Shown here: positions 32,164 through 43,488 of the stretch, piece after piece | Position numbering within the stretch: position 1 is the stretch's first letter | How the letters are laid out: every line of letters begins with the position of its first letter | Translations under genes and position numbers: made by a program | Assembly: GCA_007644065.1 (NCBI GenBank) | Contig: VJWN01000016.1 | Span: 667,207-731,206, forward strand | Origin: Margaritispora aquatica | Lineage: Eukaryota; Ascomycota; Leotiomycetes; Helotiales; Discinellaceae | Length of the DNA stretch: 64,000 nucleotides | Direction of reading: 5' to 3' | The notes under the pieces: model-generated | Seen by the model: only the letters and a program-made list of their open reading frames with translations | Databases searched by the model: none | What the model was told of the DNA's origin: nothing

Positions 32164-32939
32164 ATGTTTTTCCACACCTTTGCTACTGGTTTCACCCTTC
32201 TCCTCCTCGCCTTTCCATTTACCTCCTGCTCGCCAACAAACATCCGCATGACACTCGACGTATCTATTGATCCACCCAATGTTTTCGCTGATGTCCCTAT
32301 CATCTGTGAAAAACAAGGTTTCTTCGGTCATCCTTGCAATTGCACGAAGTTCTATCGCTGCGTAGATTTCCAGTAAGTCTAAGCTGTCTCATGAATTTTC
32401 CCCCTTTCTTCGCAAAATTGGCAATTTGCTAAAACAAAACTTTGTATAGACAAGATGGCAAAGCTTTCACAATCTTCCATTTCGATTGCGGTGAAGGTAC
32501 CATCTTTGATGAATCTCTTTCGGTGTGCAATCATCCATGGGCTGTTTCTCCGCCTCCTCCGTGTATGGCAGGGTGCGCCGGTGACCCTCACTCTCCGAAG
32601 GACACCGATCTCCCAGAGACGGACCAAAGAACTTTCAAGACCATTGATCGTCTTGCGGAAACGGGTCCTCAAGCTTTCATCGGACGTCAGCGCAAAGCAA
32701 CAAAGAACTATTCAACAGCATTCACTTGTGTTGCAGACGGCAGCTTCCCCGACCCCTCGGATTGCAACAAGTACCATGAATGCTCCTTGAATGATGATAG
32801 CAGCTGGAGGCATGATGTCGACTTCTGTGGCAAAACTCAGCAATTCTGTGCATCGCTCAAGGCCTGTGGACCTGCAGCTGGGTGTCCTGAGCCTTGTGCT
32901 GCCAGTGAGGTGCATTTGAAAGATGGGGAGTTGAAGTAA
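32164..32939 (+). CDS. secreted protein with two peritrophin-type chitin-binding (CBM14) modules
   Basis: Two exons, 32164-32372 and 32450-32939. The intron has GTAAGT and ATAG ends and the joined frame has 232 codons. Residues 1-22 are a signal peptide (TLLLLAFPF core). Module 1 has C48, C60, C66, C83, C96 and C108 with FYRC and the GTIFDESLSVC block, matching the peritrophin-A (CBM14) pattern. Module 2 starts at C163 with DGSFPDPSDCNKYHEC and further Cys at 196, 203, 209, 215 and 219, a more divergent copy. CBM14 binds chitin. In fungi such modules occur in Avr4-type proteins that shield hyphal chitin, while tandem copies are typical of arthropods. Secretion and chitin binding are inferred, and no catalytic domain is present. 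Confidence 0.8.
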
Positions 32940-33799
32940 CTACAGACAAGGAGGTTTTAATCCTGCAAGGCTGTACTAGTCGTTGATATTCGTCTGATAT
33001 GGTTGTAAGGGCGTACGCATAAAGCGTTGAAGGCTTGCTTGGTAGCAGATTGCGATATTTGAGTTATGATGTGGCTAGTCCAGTTTGAAAAAGGGGGGCT
33101 TCAGCCAATATTTTTGTTAGCTTTGACGAATTGAAAATTTATAAACATCACTTTATTCTGAGAGAGTAGAAGAAAGCGTTGAACACTCTTCTTTGTTTCC
33201 CTGCCTTGCTTCTTTTGTAAGTCGGAATTGGCCAAACGTATCGACGATTGTCACGGACTTGTATTTAAGCAGAGAATCACGCAAAGGAAGTGTCGCGAAC
33301 GTGATTGATTGGTTAATTGATTATCTCATACCCACTATATTCAGGCCGCTCGAAAGATCCTACCTCCGACAGATAAATGGTGAATGATTGACTTATATGC
33401 CGCAGGTATGAGCATTTCCCAAGGACATGAGGCTTGCTCGTCCTTTCCCCAGACGCCAACCCAGGGCTCAGAACGACCCTAGTTGAAGAATATTCGAACG
33501 AGGAGAAACCATCCGATGGAGAGATCTATCGTAACTTGCAAGGCAATGATTTGTGATTCTTTAGGTTCCTCCAAGCCAAATTATATGGGATTCGTATCGG
33601 AAAGAAAATCGAAGTATTCATCAACCGATGGTTTGCCTGCATTTGCCTTAACCCAACCTCCTTTTATTTATATTGAAAAAACAAAGAGGGCTATTGGATC
33701 GAAGCTGCCAAAACTGATAGGTTATTGTTCTTTGTCCAAGTACTGAGCCTGATAGCTGAGGGTGGGACATGTACCTAGCCATAATAGAAGAAGTGTCTC

Positions 33800-34020
33800 T
33801 ATTTGCTAGTTGGATATCACGTACTATTATATATAATGTTCGGTTATTACGATTTTCTCTTTAATCTTACCATATTCTATATTACCGATATTATTATATA
33901 AGATTAAGCGCGATTGAAGTTAATACAGGTATTTATATAGAGCTCTCTACTATTATAGAGGCTTTTTAAGCTCTTTATTCCTATCTGTTTTACCTGTTGC
34001 TTCTTTACGTAAATATTATT
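33800..34020. mobile_element. AT-rich RIP-like relic
   Basis: Base composition drops abruptly to long TA-rich runs (ACTATTATATATAATG, ATATTATTATATAAG) with a scarcity of CpA-type contexts, unlike the flanks. This is the usual look of repeat DNA degraded by repeat-induced point mutation. No recognisable protein or LTR end remains, so the element type is unknown. Confidence 0.45.
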
Positions 34021-34655
34021 AAGAAGGCCGTTTTTGAAAGTTTTCGAAGCTAGTTTTGTGGCCCCTCCCTCCCTTATCATTGCGATATATACCATAATAG
34101 GGTACAAAGAGAAGTCCTTGCGCTTCCAAGGAAAGTAAGCTCATGACGTGAAGGCCTATGGGATGCTTTGGTGGTGGCGAGGATTGGGGGAGAGTTGGAG
34201 CGATTCGAGTCAGAAGGTGCTGGGAGGGTTGAGGAGAAATGTCAACAAAGCTGGAGGAGGTAATATTGCAAAAGTTTCGAAAACTTAGGTAAATAAACGT
34301 GGAATAAATGAGATCTACTATGCGAGGCTTATCTGTGGAGGAGTAACAGATACAGGTGTTTCGTGTTTGTGATATGCTGTTGTATTCGGTCTCCAAACGT
34401 GCTATGTATAGTGTGTATTTATCATCTAGGATATATAATATTCGATAAGCCAATCTGAAACGTGACTTGCTACCGAGGTACTCCCATTCGACTTGGCATT
34501 CAATTGTTCCTCATCAACAGAACTAAACCTATACCCAGTTCCAACTGTGTTTCGAAGGCTCGCAATAATACTCCATTGTCCCTCACTACCCCTGGCAGAG
34601 TACTGATCAGTTTATATTCTGTGGAAGTTTGCTTGGACGTCCTGTCTGTCCCCAT

Positions 34656-34707
34656 CCTCTTTCAATGCTGTCGTATGTCGACCTCTTTCAATGCTGTCGT
34701 ATGTCGA
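34656..34707. repeat. perfect 26-bp tandem duplication
   Basis: Copy 34656-34681 is repeated exactly and without spacer at 34682-34707 (starts CCTCTTTCAATGCTGTCG). It is intergenic and recent-looking because no mismatch has accumulated. Confidence 0.9.
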
Positions 34708-35803
34708 GCTGTCAATTTTGACTTTTCGCCATAAGATGTCTTTCTTGCATCTTTCCCCGACCCTTAATGAGCTTTCTTCCTCTTTGTCTGAGATCATGCC
34801 CCCTTTAGTTCGTTGCGGTGTTTCATGGAGTGGCACGCCTTGTGTGCGTGTTTATACAAGCTCGTGATCATCACGGCAGGACAGAAGATGAGATAGTATG
34901 ATAGCGAGGTAGAGGATGCCATTATGTTCTGTGTAGTTGTTTGCTTTGCTCGAGTCTCTGGTGTGATCTTTCTTGGTTGAAGTCTTCTGGACAGTGCAAG
35001 TGTGCTGCGTGTTGTGGGAGCTGATGTTTCGACACGACTGGTAGATTGGATGCAAAGAATTCTTCATTCAAGTGAGAGACCAAAGAACTATATACAAGAC
35101 CTATTCTCAATCCCACACCGAAACGTGACGCATATCAGAATCTATATGAACCACGCAAGCGTGTGAGCGCAGTTCGGTAATTGCACGGCGATGGCAGTGT
35201 TGTTGCTTACCAACGATGGCTCAGCCCCATCCACATCGTTGGTTTTGTACGAATGGGCAAATCCCGAGGCTGCATTAGATTTTCCGATTACAGAATCAAC
35301 TTTTACAGATGACGAGCTGTAGCAGCGAATACGGGAGAAGAATGCGAGCGAATGAACATTTGCATTGTAGATGAATGGTTTTGTAAGCAGCTCTTGGAGG
35401 CAGCGGGTTTCGGGAATTCATCCTGTGACATTCGATCTTCGGAATGGAATCACAGGATTTATATCATGTTCTGTCGCTCTTACTACCCAAGCAAGATCTT
35501 GGAGATGATAGAATAAGCGAACCATACATACTCCTTCCTTGGATATAGAGTTTCCTCTAAATTTGCAGATATCACGATCAAGTATAAATCTCGTGGTCAC
35601 ATGATCTCCACAGGGAAATGCCCTAACACGAGGTTTTTCTTAGGTAAGTGCATCAAATTCTATCCGAAGAATTGATGAAACCCCCTCGGAGAAGCTCTTG
35701 TGACAGAGTTTGCCGGAAACTAAGGAACGGAGACAGAGGTTGAGTGCACAACCAATGGCTCTGCGACTAATAGTGTGGCCGGTAGGCAGATGTCAACAAA
35801 TCT

Positions 35804-38168
35804 TTACACTACCTGATACCTTACGGTAGCTCCATCTGCAATCTGAAGATGACTGTGTTCCAATGGCTCATCTCCAACCTTAGGAGGAAACGTCGAGTCA
35901 AAAGACAAAGGGTGAAACACTTTCATCCACCCAATGCGCTGGAACACCCCAGCCATTGATGCTTCTCGCTCAAGTATCAATCCCTCAGATATATAATCAT
36001 CGCCTTCAGGTTTGGAACTCGACGTTAGGCATGCAAAGTATACATCTTTCCCGTCTTGTGGCCAAGTTTGATAGAGCTGGTTGTCATCCAGCACCTCCGT
36101 GAAGCCTACATCCGACATAAAGCAATGACCGCCGATGTGGAGTTTCTCGAGAATCGCATCTTCAGGATTCTTGATGTCTGGATTTGACAGTTTAGCTTTC
36201 AGTAATGGGCCTGCATATTTCTCTTGTCAGTCAGAACTTCCTCTGAATTCCATGTATAAAAAGAATTGGCCACTACGTACCTTCAAGAACGAGTTTTCCT
36301 CCACTGACTACCCCCAAGGGATCTCCAACTGTCGTCACCCCAGCTTCGACAACTCTCGCTTTTAGATTCTTCCTGATCTGCTCTCTCACATCAAATGACC
36401 GGAACAGTATAGAACCATCCACAGACGCCCAAGACCAAGATGGAGCACGATATGAAGTTGGTCTGCTCCCGTTCCCAAGCATTCGCCAAAGTAGGTCAAC
36501 AATAAGATCGCTCCTCCAGAAACCAGCCAAGTACGATTCCTTCGGAACTTCCATAATCAACGCACAAGCCTCCGCGATGCCGGCCAATGCAACGAGTTTG
36601 TCCGATCCAAAACTCAGGGCTCGTTGCGTATAGGTGCCAACAACATTAAGCCAGGCTCTGTTGCAAGCCAATAAGTCCGGCATCACTGAGCGAATAACAG
36701 GCAACGGATTAAAGTTCGTTGTGAGGTTCATGGTATCCTGCGCGATCACGCCGTTTGGGAAGGACTCGTTGCAACTTGGATACATCTCAGCGCAGCTCCA
36801 CCAAACTTGATCATCCGCAAAATGGATTATTCTAGGCGACAGAATGGACTCTTGCAACACCCAGCCACGCGTATTTAGGGGACCTTTCACCACTCGTTGA
36901 TCCCACGTATTTTCGTCCACACATATGTACGTGCCAGAAGAGTGACCTTCCCATGTAGCCTCTACAATACAGTTGCGTGCCGAGGAGGAACCTGCATTGC
37001 GAAATAAGCCGCCAGATCCATCTTGGGATGCTGTAGCTGCCAGAGTCACCAAAGCATTTGAGTAGACAGAACACATAAGACTGGCTTCGAATCGCCAATC
37101 TTCTGGCGAATCTTGGATGATGCAAAGAGAATCAATCCAAATAAATTGTTCACCCAGCTCAAGGGTAAACCTCACCGCATCTTGGAAGGTCTTTGATAGA
37201 GCCGAGAAGGAGATGTCTCGTCTGAACTCATCGTGGTTGCTTTTAAGAAGTCGGATGATCGGAGTTCGGCCCCAACAATGACTGAGGGCAAGATAACTGG
37301 TATGAGAAGAAAGCAAAGCGGTCTCACAAAGATTCACTACTGGGTGTGTGACTCCTTGTTGCAATTCGAGGAGCCTCGTTGGTAATCGGTTATTTGCTGA
37401 TGTCGGTAGCGAACAATCATTGTGATTTGTGGTGCAAGTCACGAGCCAATCTTTGATATATCGCAAGCTTGCATCTTTCACCGGTCTCGTCGATATTTCA
37501 ACTCCAGTGGTTACTTCGCATTTCCTTTCCTCGACTGCAAATAATCAGTACTTGACTGGTCTTAGAGACATCCAAGAACAATGCCTAAGCCAGCACTTGC
37601 CTTGATACGGAAGAAGCAGCACTTCTATACTAAACAGATAGGCATCTTGCTTTATCGCTCCATCAAGAAAGTACGATATCGCAAGTACAAGGCTCTCTTT
37701 CATTTCGCTAAGCTCGCTGCTACCTCGTACAATAACAATCCCCACAGCACGAGAGACATCATCTTCATCGATCTCCTCAAGCCTGCCTGCAACAATTTCA
37801 TTAAACAATGCACAAAGATGGCATCCACTGATAGAAGAATAATCCAAATCAACGATGGAGTGATGTTGTGGTGAGATATAAGATATTGTTGTGGCGTTCT
37901 CTGAGGTGGCTGTGCGCGGGTTTGTGCCCACGACTTTCTTCACCCAGTCTGGGCTTTCATACCATTCAACACCCATCTCCGATTCCATTTCCGAATCGGA
38001 GTCAATATTGTCACTTAACCCACCCTCAGGGCTATCAAATGGAGGCTTGGTGAAGCTTGAATCGCTGTCGGTGGCTATCGGCTCCAGCGTCGCCTTTTCC
38101 ACCCACTCGCCTTCGAATATTAGCTTGCACGTGGAACATAATGAGGCGAGGGCGTCAGTCGCAGCCAT
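35804..38168 (-). CDS. HET-domain protein (742 aa)
   Basis: Three exons on the minus strand: 38168-37601, 37534-36281 and 36210-35804. Intron 1 (66 nt) uses a GC donor (CAAG then GCAAGT), the consensus of the GC-AG class. Intron 2 (70 nt) is GTACGT...GCAG. The joined frame has 742 residues. An acidic, Ser-rich N-terminal part is followed by a HET domain at about 270-420: YLALSHCWG, FIWIDSLCIIQDSPEDW, MCSVYSNALVTLAA, then RGWVLQESILSPRIIHF and the YRAPSWSWASVDG block. HET domains occur in fungal heterokaryon incompatibility and related cell-death control, so this may be such a factor. It is divergent from the RBR ligase gene. Confidence 0.88.
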
Positions 38169-38581
38169 GGCTGTCTTGAAGTCTGATTTTCAACGATCCT
38201 GATGGCAGAAATTGAACAGCAGTTGTTATCAAGTGGGCAAGGCTGGGAGCCTCTGGGTTGATAATTGGAAGTGCTAAGTGCCCACCGGGATCGGTTCGGT
38301 GACAGAAAGGGGAGCATCATGTGACCGAATCCGCCTTGCTGTTCCTCGCTTAGAGCCGCTCGCCTCCCTTACTGGAGGAATACGTTTTGGTGGCTGTCGA
38401 TCCCAGTCTGCCTATTCCTTGCTTGCATATTGGGCTTCGGCCTTTCGACCTTTTATTTCAACCTCATCTCAGGGTTCTGATTATATCTCATATAACTCAT
38501 GTCATACCCCAACCTGCACTAAAACCTATCTCTTTCTATGCTCTCGGCGGAGAGAGAGGTCCAGCCATCTACTCGAAGGCC
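38169..38581. promoter_or_regulatory. shared divergent promoter, HET gene / RBR ligase gene
   Basis: Only 413 bp separate the start codons of the two oppositely transcribed genes, so both promoters must lie or overlap here. A frame upstream of the RBR start is open to 38387, but the ATG at 38582 gives the better protein start. No specific factor site was assigned. Confidence 0.55.
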
Positions 38582-41500
38582 ATGGATGATGAAAAAAGGT
38601 CTGTCTTGGTCGCAGCCTTGTCCGCGTATGCTGAGTTACTCAACAACAATGCCACTCAATTGGAACTCGAGAAGGGGAAGGGAAAGGGCAAGCAGTCGGA
38701 CGATGACATTGATGTTTCGTCCGTGATTCAGAAGCAGATCCAAATATGTGTCGACCTTCATGAGCAAGTCACTAACGCAAAGACTGGAAAGGATATATCT
38801 CAACTCTTTGAGATAGTATGCCCGGAGCCTTGGGAAGAGCCCGGAAAGAGTGTCGCGAAGGAGAAGGGAAAGGAGAAAAGAGATAGCTGGGTGAATGATT
38901 TTCCTGTCGAATTTTATGAGACGTCACCAGAAGCGGATCAGCCGACGATTCCGAGTTTCTCAAAGCCATATCCACGGCATGTGGTGGAGGAAGATTCATA
39001 TATCAACCCATTCACGGGTCTTCCTGTGATTAGGGAAACAGGATTTGAACCAGAGTCTTCTAACAGCTCACGACCACCCATGCGAAGCGCACCAAGTGCA
39101 CCGAGTGCACCATCACCGCCAAAATCCCTGCTGAGTACCCTAGACTCACATTTTAGTCCACCAATACCAGTACGACCTCCTCCAAAGCCAAAGCACCTTC
39201 GGCCTCCGCCTCCCATACCTCCAAAGTTGATAGTTGCTCCCGTATTGACAGCCCCTCCTGTATTGACAGCTCCTCCCGAAAGACCTGCCCCGCCTCCTCC
39301 ACCGCCGTCCCTGCCATCAGCAGTACTTGAGCCTGAGGAGCCAAAAGCACGGGAAGTAGAAGAAGAATCAACAAAGTCCGATCCGAAACTGGAGCAGTGG
39401 CTTAATGCAGTGAGCGATGAGACTGAGAAAGAAGTCGTTACGGATCAGATAAGGGGTTTGCCTCCAATGAACGTGTATGCAAATGCTCGTCCGCCTCCCA
39501 GCACTCAAGAGCTCGCATTATCGCCATCGCTTGTCATTGACTGGGAGGCTGATATTCAAGACCCAAGACACCCGACACCTGCAAATGAGGACCACTCAAA
39601 GAATCCAGCACAAGTAAGGACTTTTCATATTCAATATCTTTCTTTTTAGTCTTGGCTAATAAATCCACAGAAAAATAGATATCTACGCTACATAGGGGAG
39701 CTCGCCTCCAGGGCCTTGAAAGCTACTGGAAGCGTACGAAACACTTCACGACCATCATCGCTCTCTCATCCTCCATCGAACACCAACCTATATTTACACG
39801 ATGCACCGTCAGAATTGTCAGCAGACCAGTCCGTCCCACCAAGTTATACGGTTAGCGCAGAGACATTACCTGGGATGGCAAGAAGACAGTCACAGGAAAG
39901 TCTACCTCCTGCGTACTCAGACATCAGTCGAAAGACATCAAGAACATCCCTTACAGGAAGTCGCATCTGGAGTCTATCCTCAGGTCTTTCGTCTCGCACC
40001 AGTTTGAGTCCCTCTTCGCCGAGTACCAGCTCTAGTCCAGACCTCTTGCATGACATTCCTCCAACCCCAAGAAGAGCCATGCATTCTAGATCGAACTCTA
40101 GTCTATGGAAAAGCAACCGATCCCCGAACCCATCCGCCTTGTCATTATTACAAACGGGTGGCTCGTCGACAGGATTACCGATTAGCCCTCCTGCTCCCAA
40201 AGGAAGGGTACGCAAACCATCAACTCCTATCTCGCCTCGAACGACTATACCAGAGTTCGTCGTTAGCCCGGTGGCTGAAGTGCAGCAACAGCATAATGTC
40301 GGCCGACGACACACACTCACCCAGATGCCTAAGCGAAGCTCTGAGCCCAGTGCATTTACAGACAGCCAGATAAACTCTGATGCAGCGCTTGCGAGACATC
40401 TTTCTACGATCGAGCATCCGAACCCCCCGCCCAGAGATTCACTGACTCCGCTTCCAAAGCTTATGCATGGTCGAAGTAGCAGTACAGCGACAAAGTCAAA
40501 TCCCTGGGCCATGCCATCAAAGCTCTCCGCTGGCGAGCCTGAATCGAGCTTTGCCGGCTCGAGCAATCCCTGGTCCGCACCACCGAGATCAAATCCCTTT
40601 GCGCTATTGTCGAGCGTGCCCGCCTCAAGCAATCCGTGGAAAGACCAAATGGAAGCCGACCAAGCATTTGCTCGAGCTCTACAGCAACAAGAAGAAGCCG
40701 AGCTTCAGATGGAGCGAGACCTGCTCTTCGCTCACAAAATCGCCAACGGAACAGCCGACGACGCAGACCACGATCTGGCGTATTTCATGCACCAGGAATC
40801 CGCTAAACTAATCGAGCCCACTACCGTGATGCCCGGGGATTTCGAGCAGGCCGGTCACCTATGGGGCATGGATCCGGAAGCGTTGAAGCAGCAAATCGAC
40901 TGGCTGGAAGCGCACGAACTGAACAAGAAGCTCAAATCCGATTCCGAAGGCCCCTCCACCAGCATGAGCACTTTCACAGAGGACGCGAGTTTCTTGGAGG
41001 CGAAGAGACTGCAAGAGCGGTACGATCAGGAGGCGCTCGAGGCTGATGCATGGGAAGAGTGGAAGGGCAGCAACATCGACACGTGCACGTCGTGCATGGA
41101 GGAGCATCCGCGGGAGGAGCTGGTGCGGGAGTGCGAGCACGGGTATTGCAACGGGTGTTTAGATGAGGGGTTCAAGGCAGCGTTGGAGTCACGGTCGCCG
41201 TTTAAATGCTGCAAGAAAGCACTGATGATCAAAGACTGCATCGGGCTGTCTGCTGATTTCGTCACGCAGTACGAGGAGATGATCCTCGAATTATCGACGC
41301 CCAATCCCATGTTCTGCAGCAACACGGCGTGTGCGAAGTTCCTGCCGCCGAAGTCTATCGTCGCTGACACGGGGACGTGCACCAAGTGCTCGACGCAGAC
41401 GTGTAAGCACTGTCGGAATAAGACGCACCCGGGAACGTTCTGCGCGGAGGACAAGGAAACAGCGGCCGTGAAAGAGCTGGCGAAGGCGAAGGGGTGGAAG

Positions 41501-41752
41501 ACGTGTCCGGGGTGTAATCACTTGATTGAGAGGCGGGATGGGTGTTTACATATGGTTTGCTCGAGGTGTCAGACGGCGTTCTGTTATCGCTGCTCCAAGC
41601 CGTGGAATGACTGTGAATCGACGTGTCCGGATGGTGAGTCCTGCTCCTTGTTGTGAATTCTATGTCTGGGATTTTGGGCTAACATGCGTGATTTAGCGGT
41701 TTCAGCGACGCATCCGAAAACACCGAAACGGCCGCCTGCAAGGAGGAGGTAA
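38582..41752 (+). CDS. RBR-type E3 ubiquitin ligase with long disordered N-terminus (1016 aa)
   Basis: Three exons, 38582-39613, 39671-41633 and 41697-41752, giving 1016 residues. The last join yields CPDAVSATHPKTPKR and a basic PPARRR end. Residues 1-750 are largely disordered, with a Lys/Gly run and polyproline (PPPPPPSLP) at about 200-240. A charged helix (DQAFARALQQQEEAELQMERD) precedes the catalytic part. RING1 starts CTSCMEEHPREELV. The IBR is FCSNTACAKFL ... CTKCSTQTCKHCRNKTHPGTFC. RING2 is CPGCNHLIERRDGCLHMVCSRC, where the Cys in DGCLHM aligns with the thioester Cys of RBR ligases. RBRs carry ubiquitin on that Cys before transfer. The substrate is unknown. Confidence 0.9.
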
Positions 41753-42175
41753 TGTTGGATGTTATGAGAAGAGGCTGTTGAGTTGGTACAGGAAGCGGGA
41801 GGGGCTCGCTAACCCTGAATACGCACGCGAGTTTTCGGGGAAGTGGCCCCGTATTTGAATTCATACATGAAGAGTGTTCAAGATACGAACCATATACCCC
41901 AAATAGCGAAGATTATGTCAGGGTGATATCAAGATAGAAGGAATAAAGACCATTGGATAGAATGGCTAGGCTAGAACTCCTAGCTGGGAATGTGTCACCT
42001 TATCCTGTACATTTACTGTCCGATGTCCATATTCTAAAAAAGAATCCACCACATAAGCTCAAAGTTTCAGTTCAGGCTTTGTCCTTGCATTCATCTACTT
42101 TACATATGCCCCAGATCATAGCCCCTGAAATTACCGCTACCATCACGTAGTACTTGCTCTCTCCCCGACTAGACC
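41753..42175. other. intergenic, convergent 3' ends
   Basis: Between the 3' ends of the RBR gene (plus) and a small minus-strand gene. Expected to hold both terminators. No further feature was seen. Confidence 0.45.
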
Positions 42176-42571
42176 CTAGAGCCTGGAATTCTCAGCCTCC
42201 CAATTCTTCTTTTCCAACCGCTCAGCAAGTACCAACGCCTCCTTACGATTTTCATACACCCACAGATCCAACATAGACACTGCATTTGAAGGATTGCCAA
42301 CCCGTGGAGTCAAGCTTCCCTGATCATGGGAAGAAGAGCTTGTTGTCCCATAGTGGTGTGTGGCATGGCTAGGAAATCTCAGATCAGTACTGGTTGATCC
42401 AGGCAATTGGTGACGGATGAATACATACCTTGCATTGTTGGAAGTTGAAGGGACTGGGCACTCAGGACGTGTGGATGATGCGATGGGCTTTGGAGACATG
42501 ACGTGGCGCTTTTCCATCGAAGGGGTAGTTGTGCTCCCAATGGCTGACAAGTTCGTTCTCTGGATCTCCAT
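42176..42571 (-). CDS. small hypothetical protein (111 aa), one intron
   Basis: Start ATG at 42569-42571. A strong donor (AG then GTATGT) at 42428 and a CCTAG acceptor define a 60-nt intron (42369-42428). Exons 42571-42429 and 42368-42176 give 111 residues. Because the intron is a multiple of three, retention would give a 131-residue form in the same frame. The N-terminal part is Ser/Thr/Pro-rich and disordered. The C-terminal part (LDLWVYENRKEALVLAERLEKKNWEAENSRL, about 30 residues) is a confident amphipathic helix or coiled coil. I do not recognise the family. Confidence 0.55.
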   Translation of the reverse strand: MEIQRTNLSAIGSTTTPSMEKRHVMSPKPIASSTRPECPVPSTSNNARYVFIRHQLPGSTSTDLRFPSHATHHYGTTSSSSHDQGSLTPRVGNPSNAVSMLDLWVYENRKEALVLAERLEKKNWEAENSRL

Positions 42572-43488
42572 CCTGGTTCGTACCCAAATGAAATGTGCAC
42601 CGTGAAATGTTTGGATATAGTAAGTAGTATTGAGATCAAAGCTCGAGTAGGAGACGATGGCGTAATTTCTTTTCTTGTTGAAGGAGCGTGGAGAGATTTC
42701 AAGGAAAGAGTGACAGCTCTTTGGCTCTTAAGTAAAGGCTCACATTTGGAGGACATCTTCTTGAATGAGAGGACAACAACATGCAGCATGGCGTAAGAGG
42801 TTATTTTCATGTCAGGTGGTATAACTGCTTGTCCTAAAGTGGTGCAGATTTGGAAGTATCAGAGCTAGAGGACAAGAGTGAGGACTTCTAGGACTTCTCG
42901 CTTGAGAAGAATAACGTAGTCAGTTGGAGGACAGAGAGGACAATAGGGAGTAGCGAGTCATGCAAGAGGGATAAAAGAACTTTAAAATGGTCCATAGGGT
43001 AAGGTAAGGTAAAGGTACTTCCATTACCTTATTCCAAGCGAGAGGACAAGTCACGTTACGTGTTGGAGCAGGAGGACAAGAGGACATTCATTAGCCGATT
43101 AAGGAAAAACTGGCAGTGGTTTAACCCTCCGTACGTGTTTCGATTCGCTCTTCTACTGTAATCTTACAAAGTTAGGTACATTAATGATTCTATCTACCTT
43201 ACCTGTAGGGTACCTTAAGCAAACTGAAGTTTCATGTGACGAATGCCTGCCTGCATTTTCAGGAAAAAAGTCCTCCAACCGCAAGGCGCGAACCGCCAGC
43301 GAACACCACCAGTAGTCCTCCCAAGGCTACGAGGACAATAAAACATAGTTGCTCTCACAGTAAAAGGCCACGATCCTTTTATCCTTCCTTTCTCTCATCA
43401 CTTCTGCCTTCTCTTTGAGTTCTTACTACACCGTGGAGGGCCGGATTGTTCCTGGGTCTCAATCCAATCTCACACTCTCACACTCGGC
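42572..43488. other. intergenic, divergent promoters, 0.9 kb
   Basis: Lies between the small minus-strand gene and the zinc-finger gene. GGTAAGGTA-type direct repeats occur near 43000-43020. The end nearest the zinc-finger gene is pyrimidine-rich (CCTTCCTTTCTCTC...), typical of fungal promoters and leaders. Confidence 0.45.

Larger units (their letters stand above)
32940..35803. other. intergenic, 2.9 kb
   Basis: Contains an AT-rich RIP-like relic (about 33800-34020) and a perfect 26-bp tandem duplication (34656-34707). Short frames at 33483-33746, 34019-34453 and 34462-34734 lack motifs and I do not support them. Confidence 0.45.
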
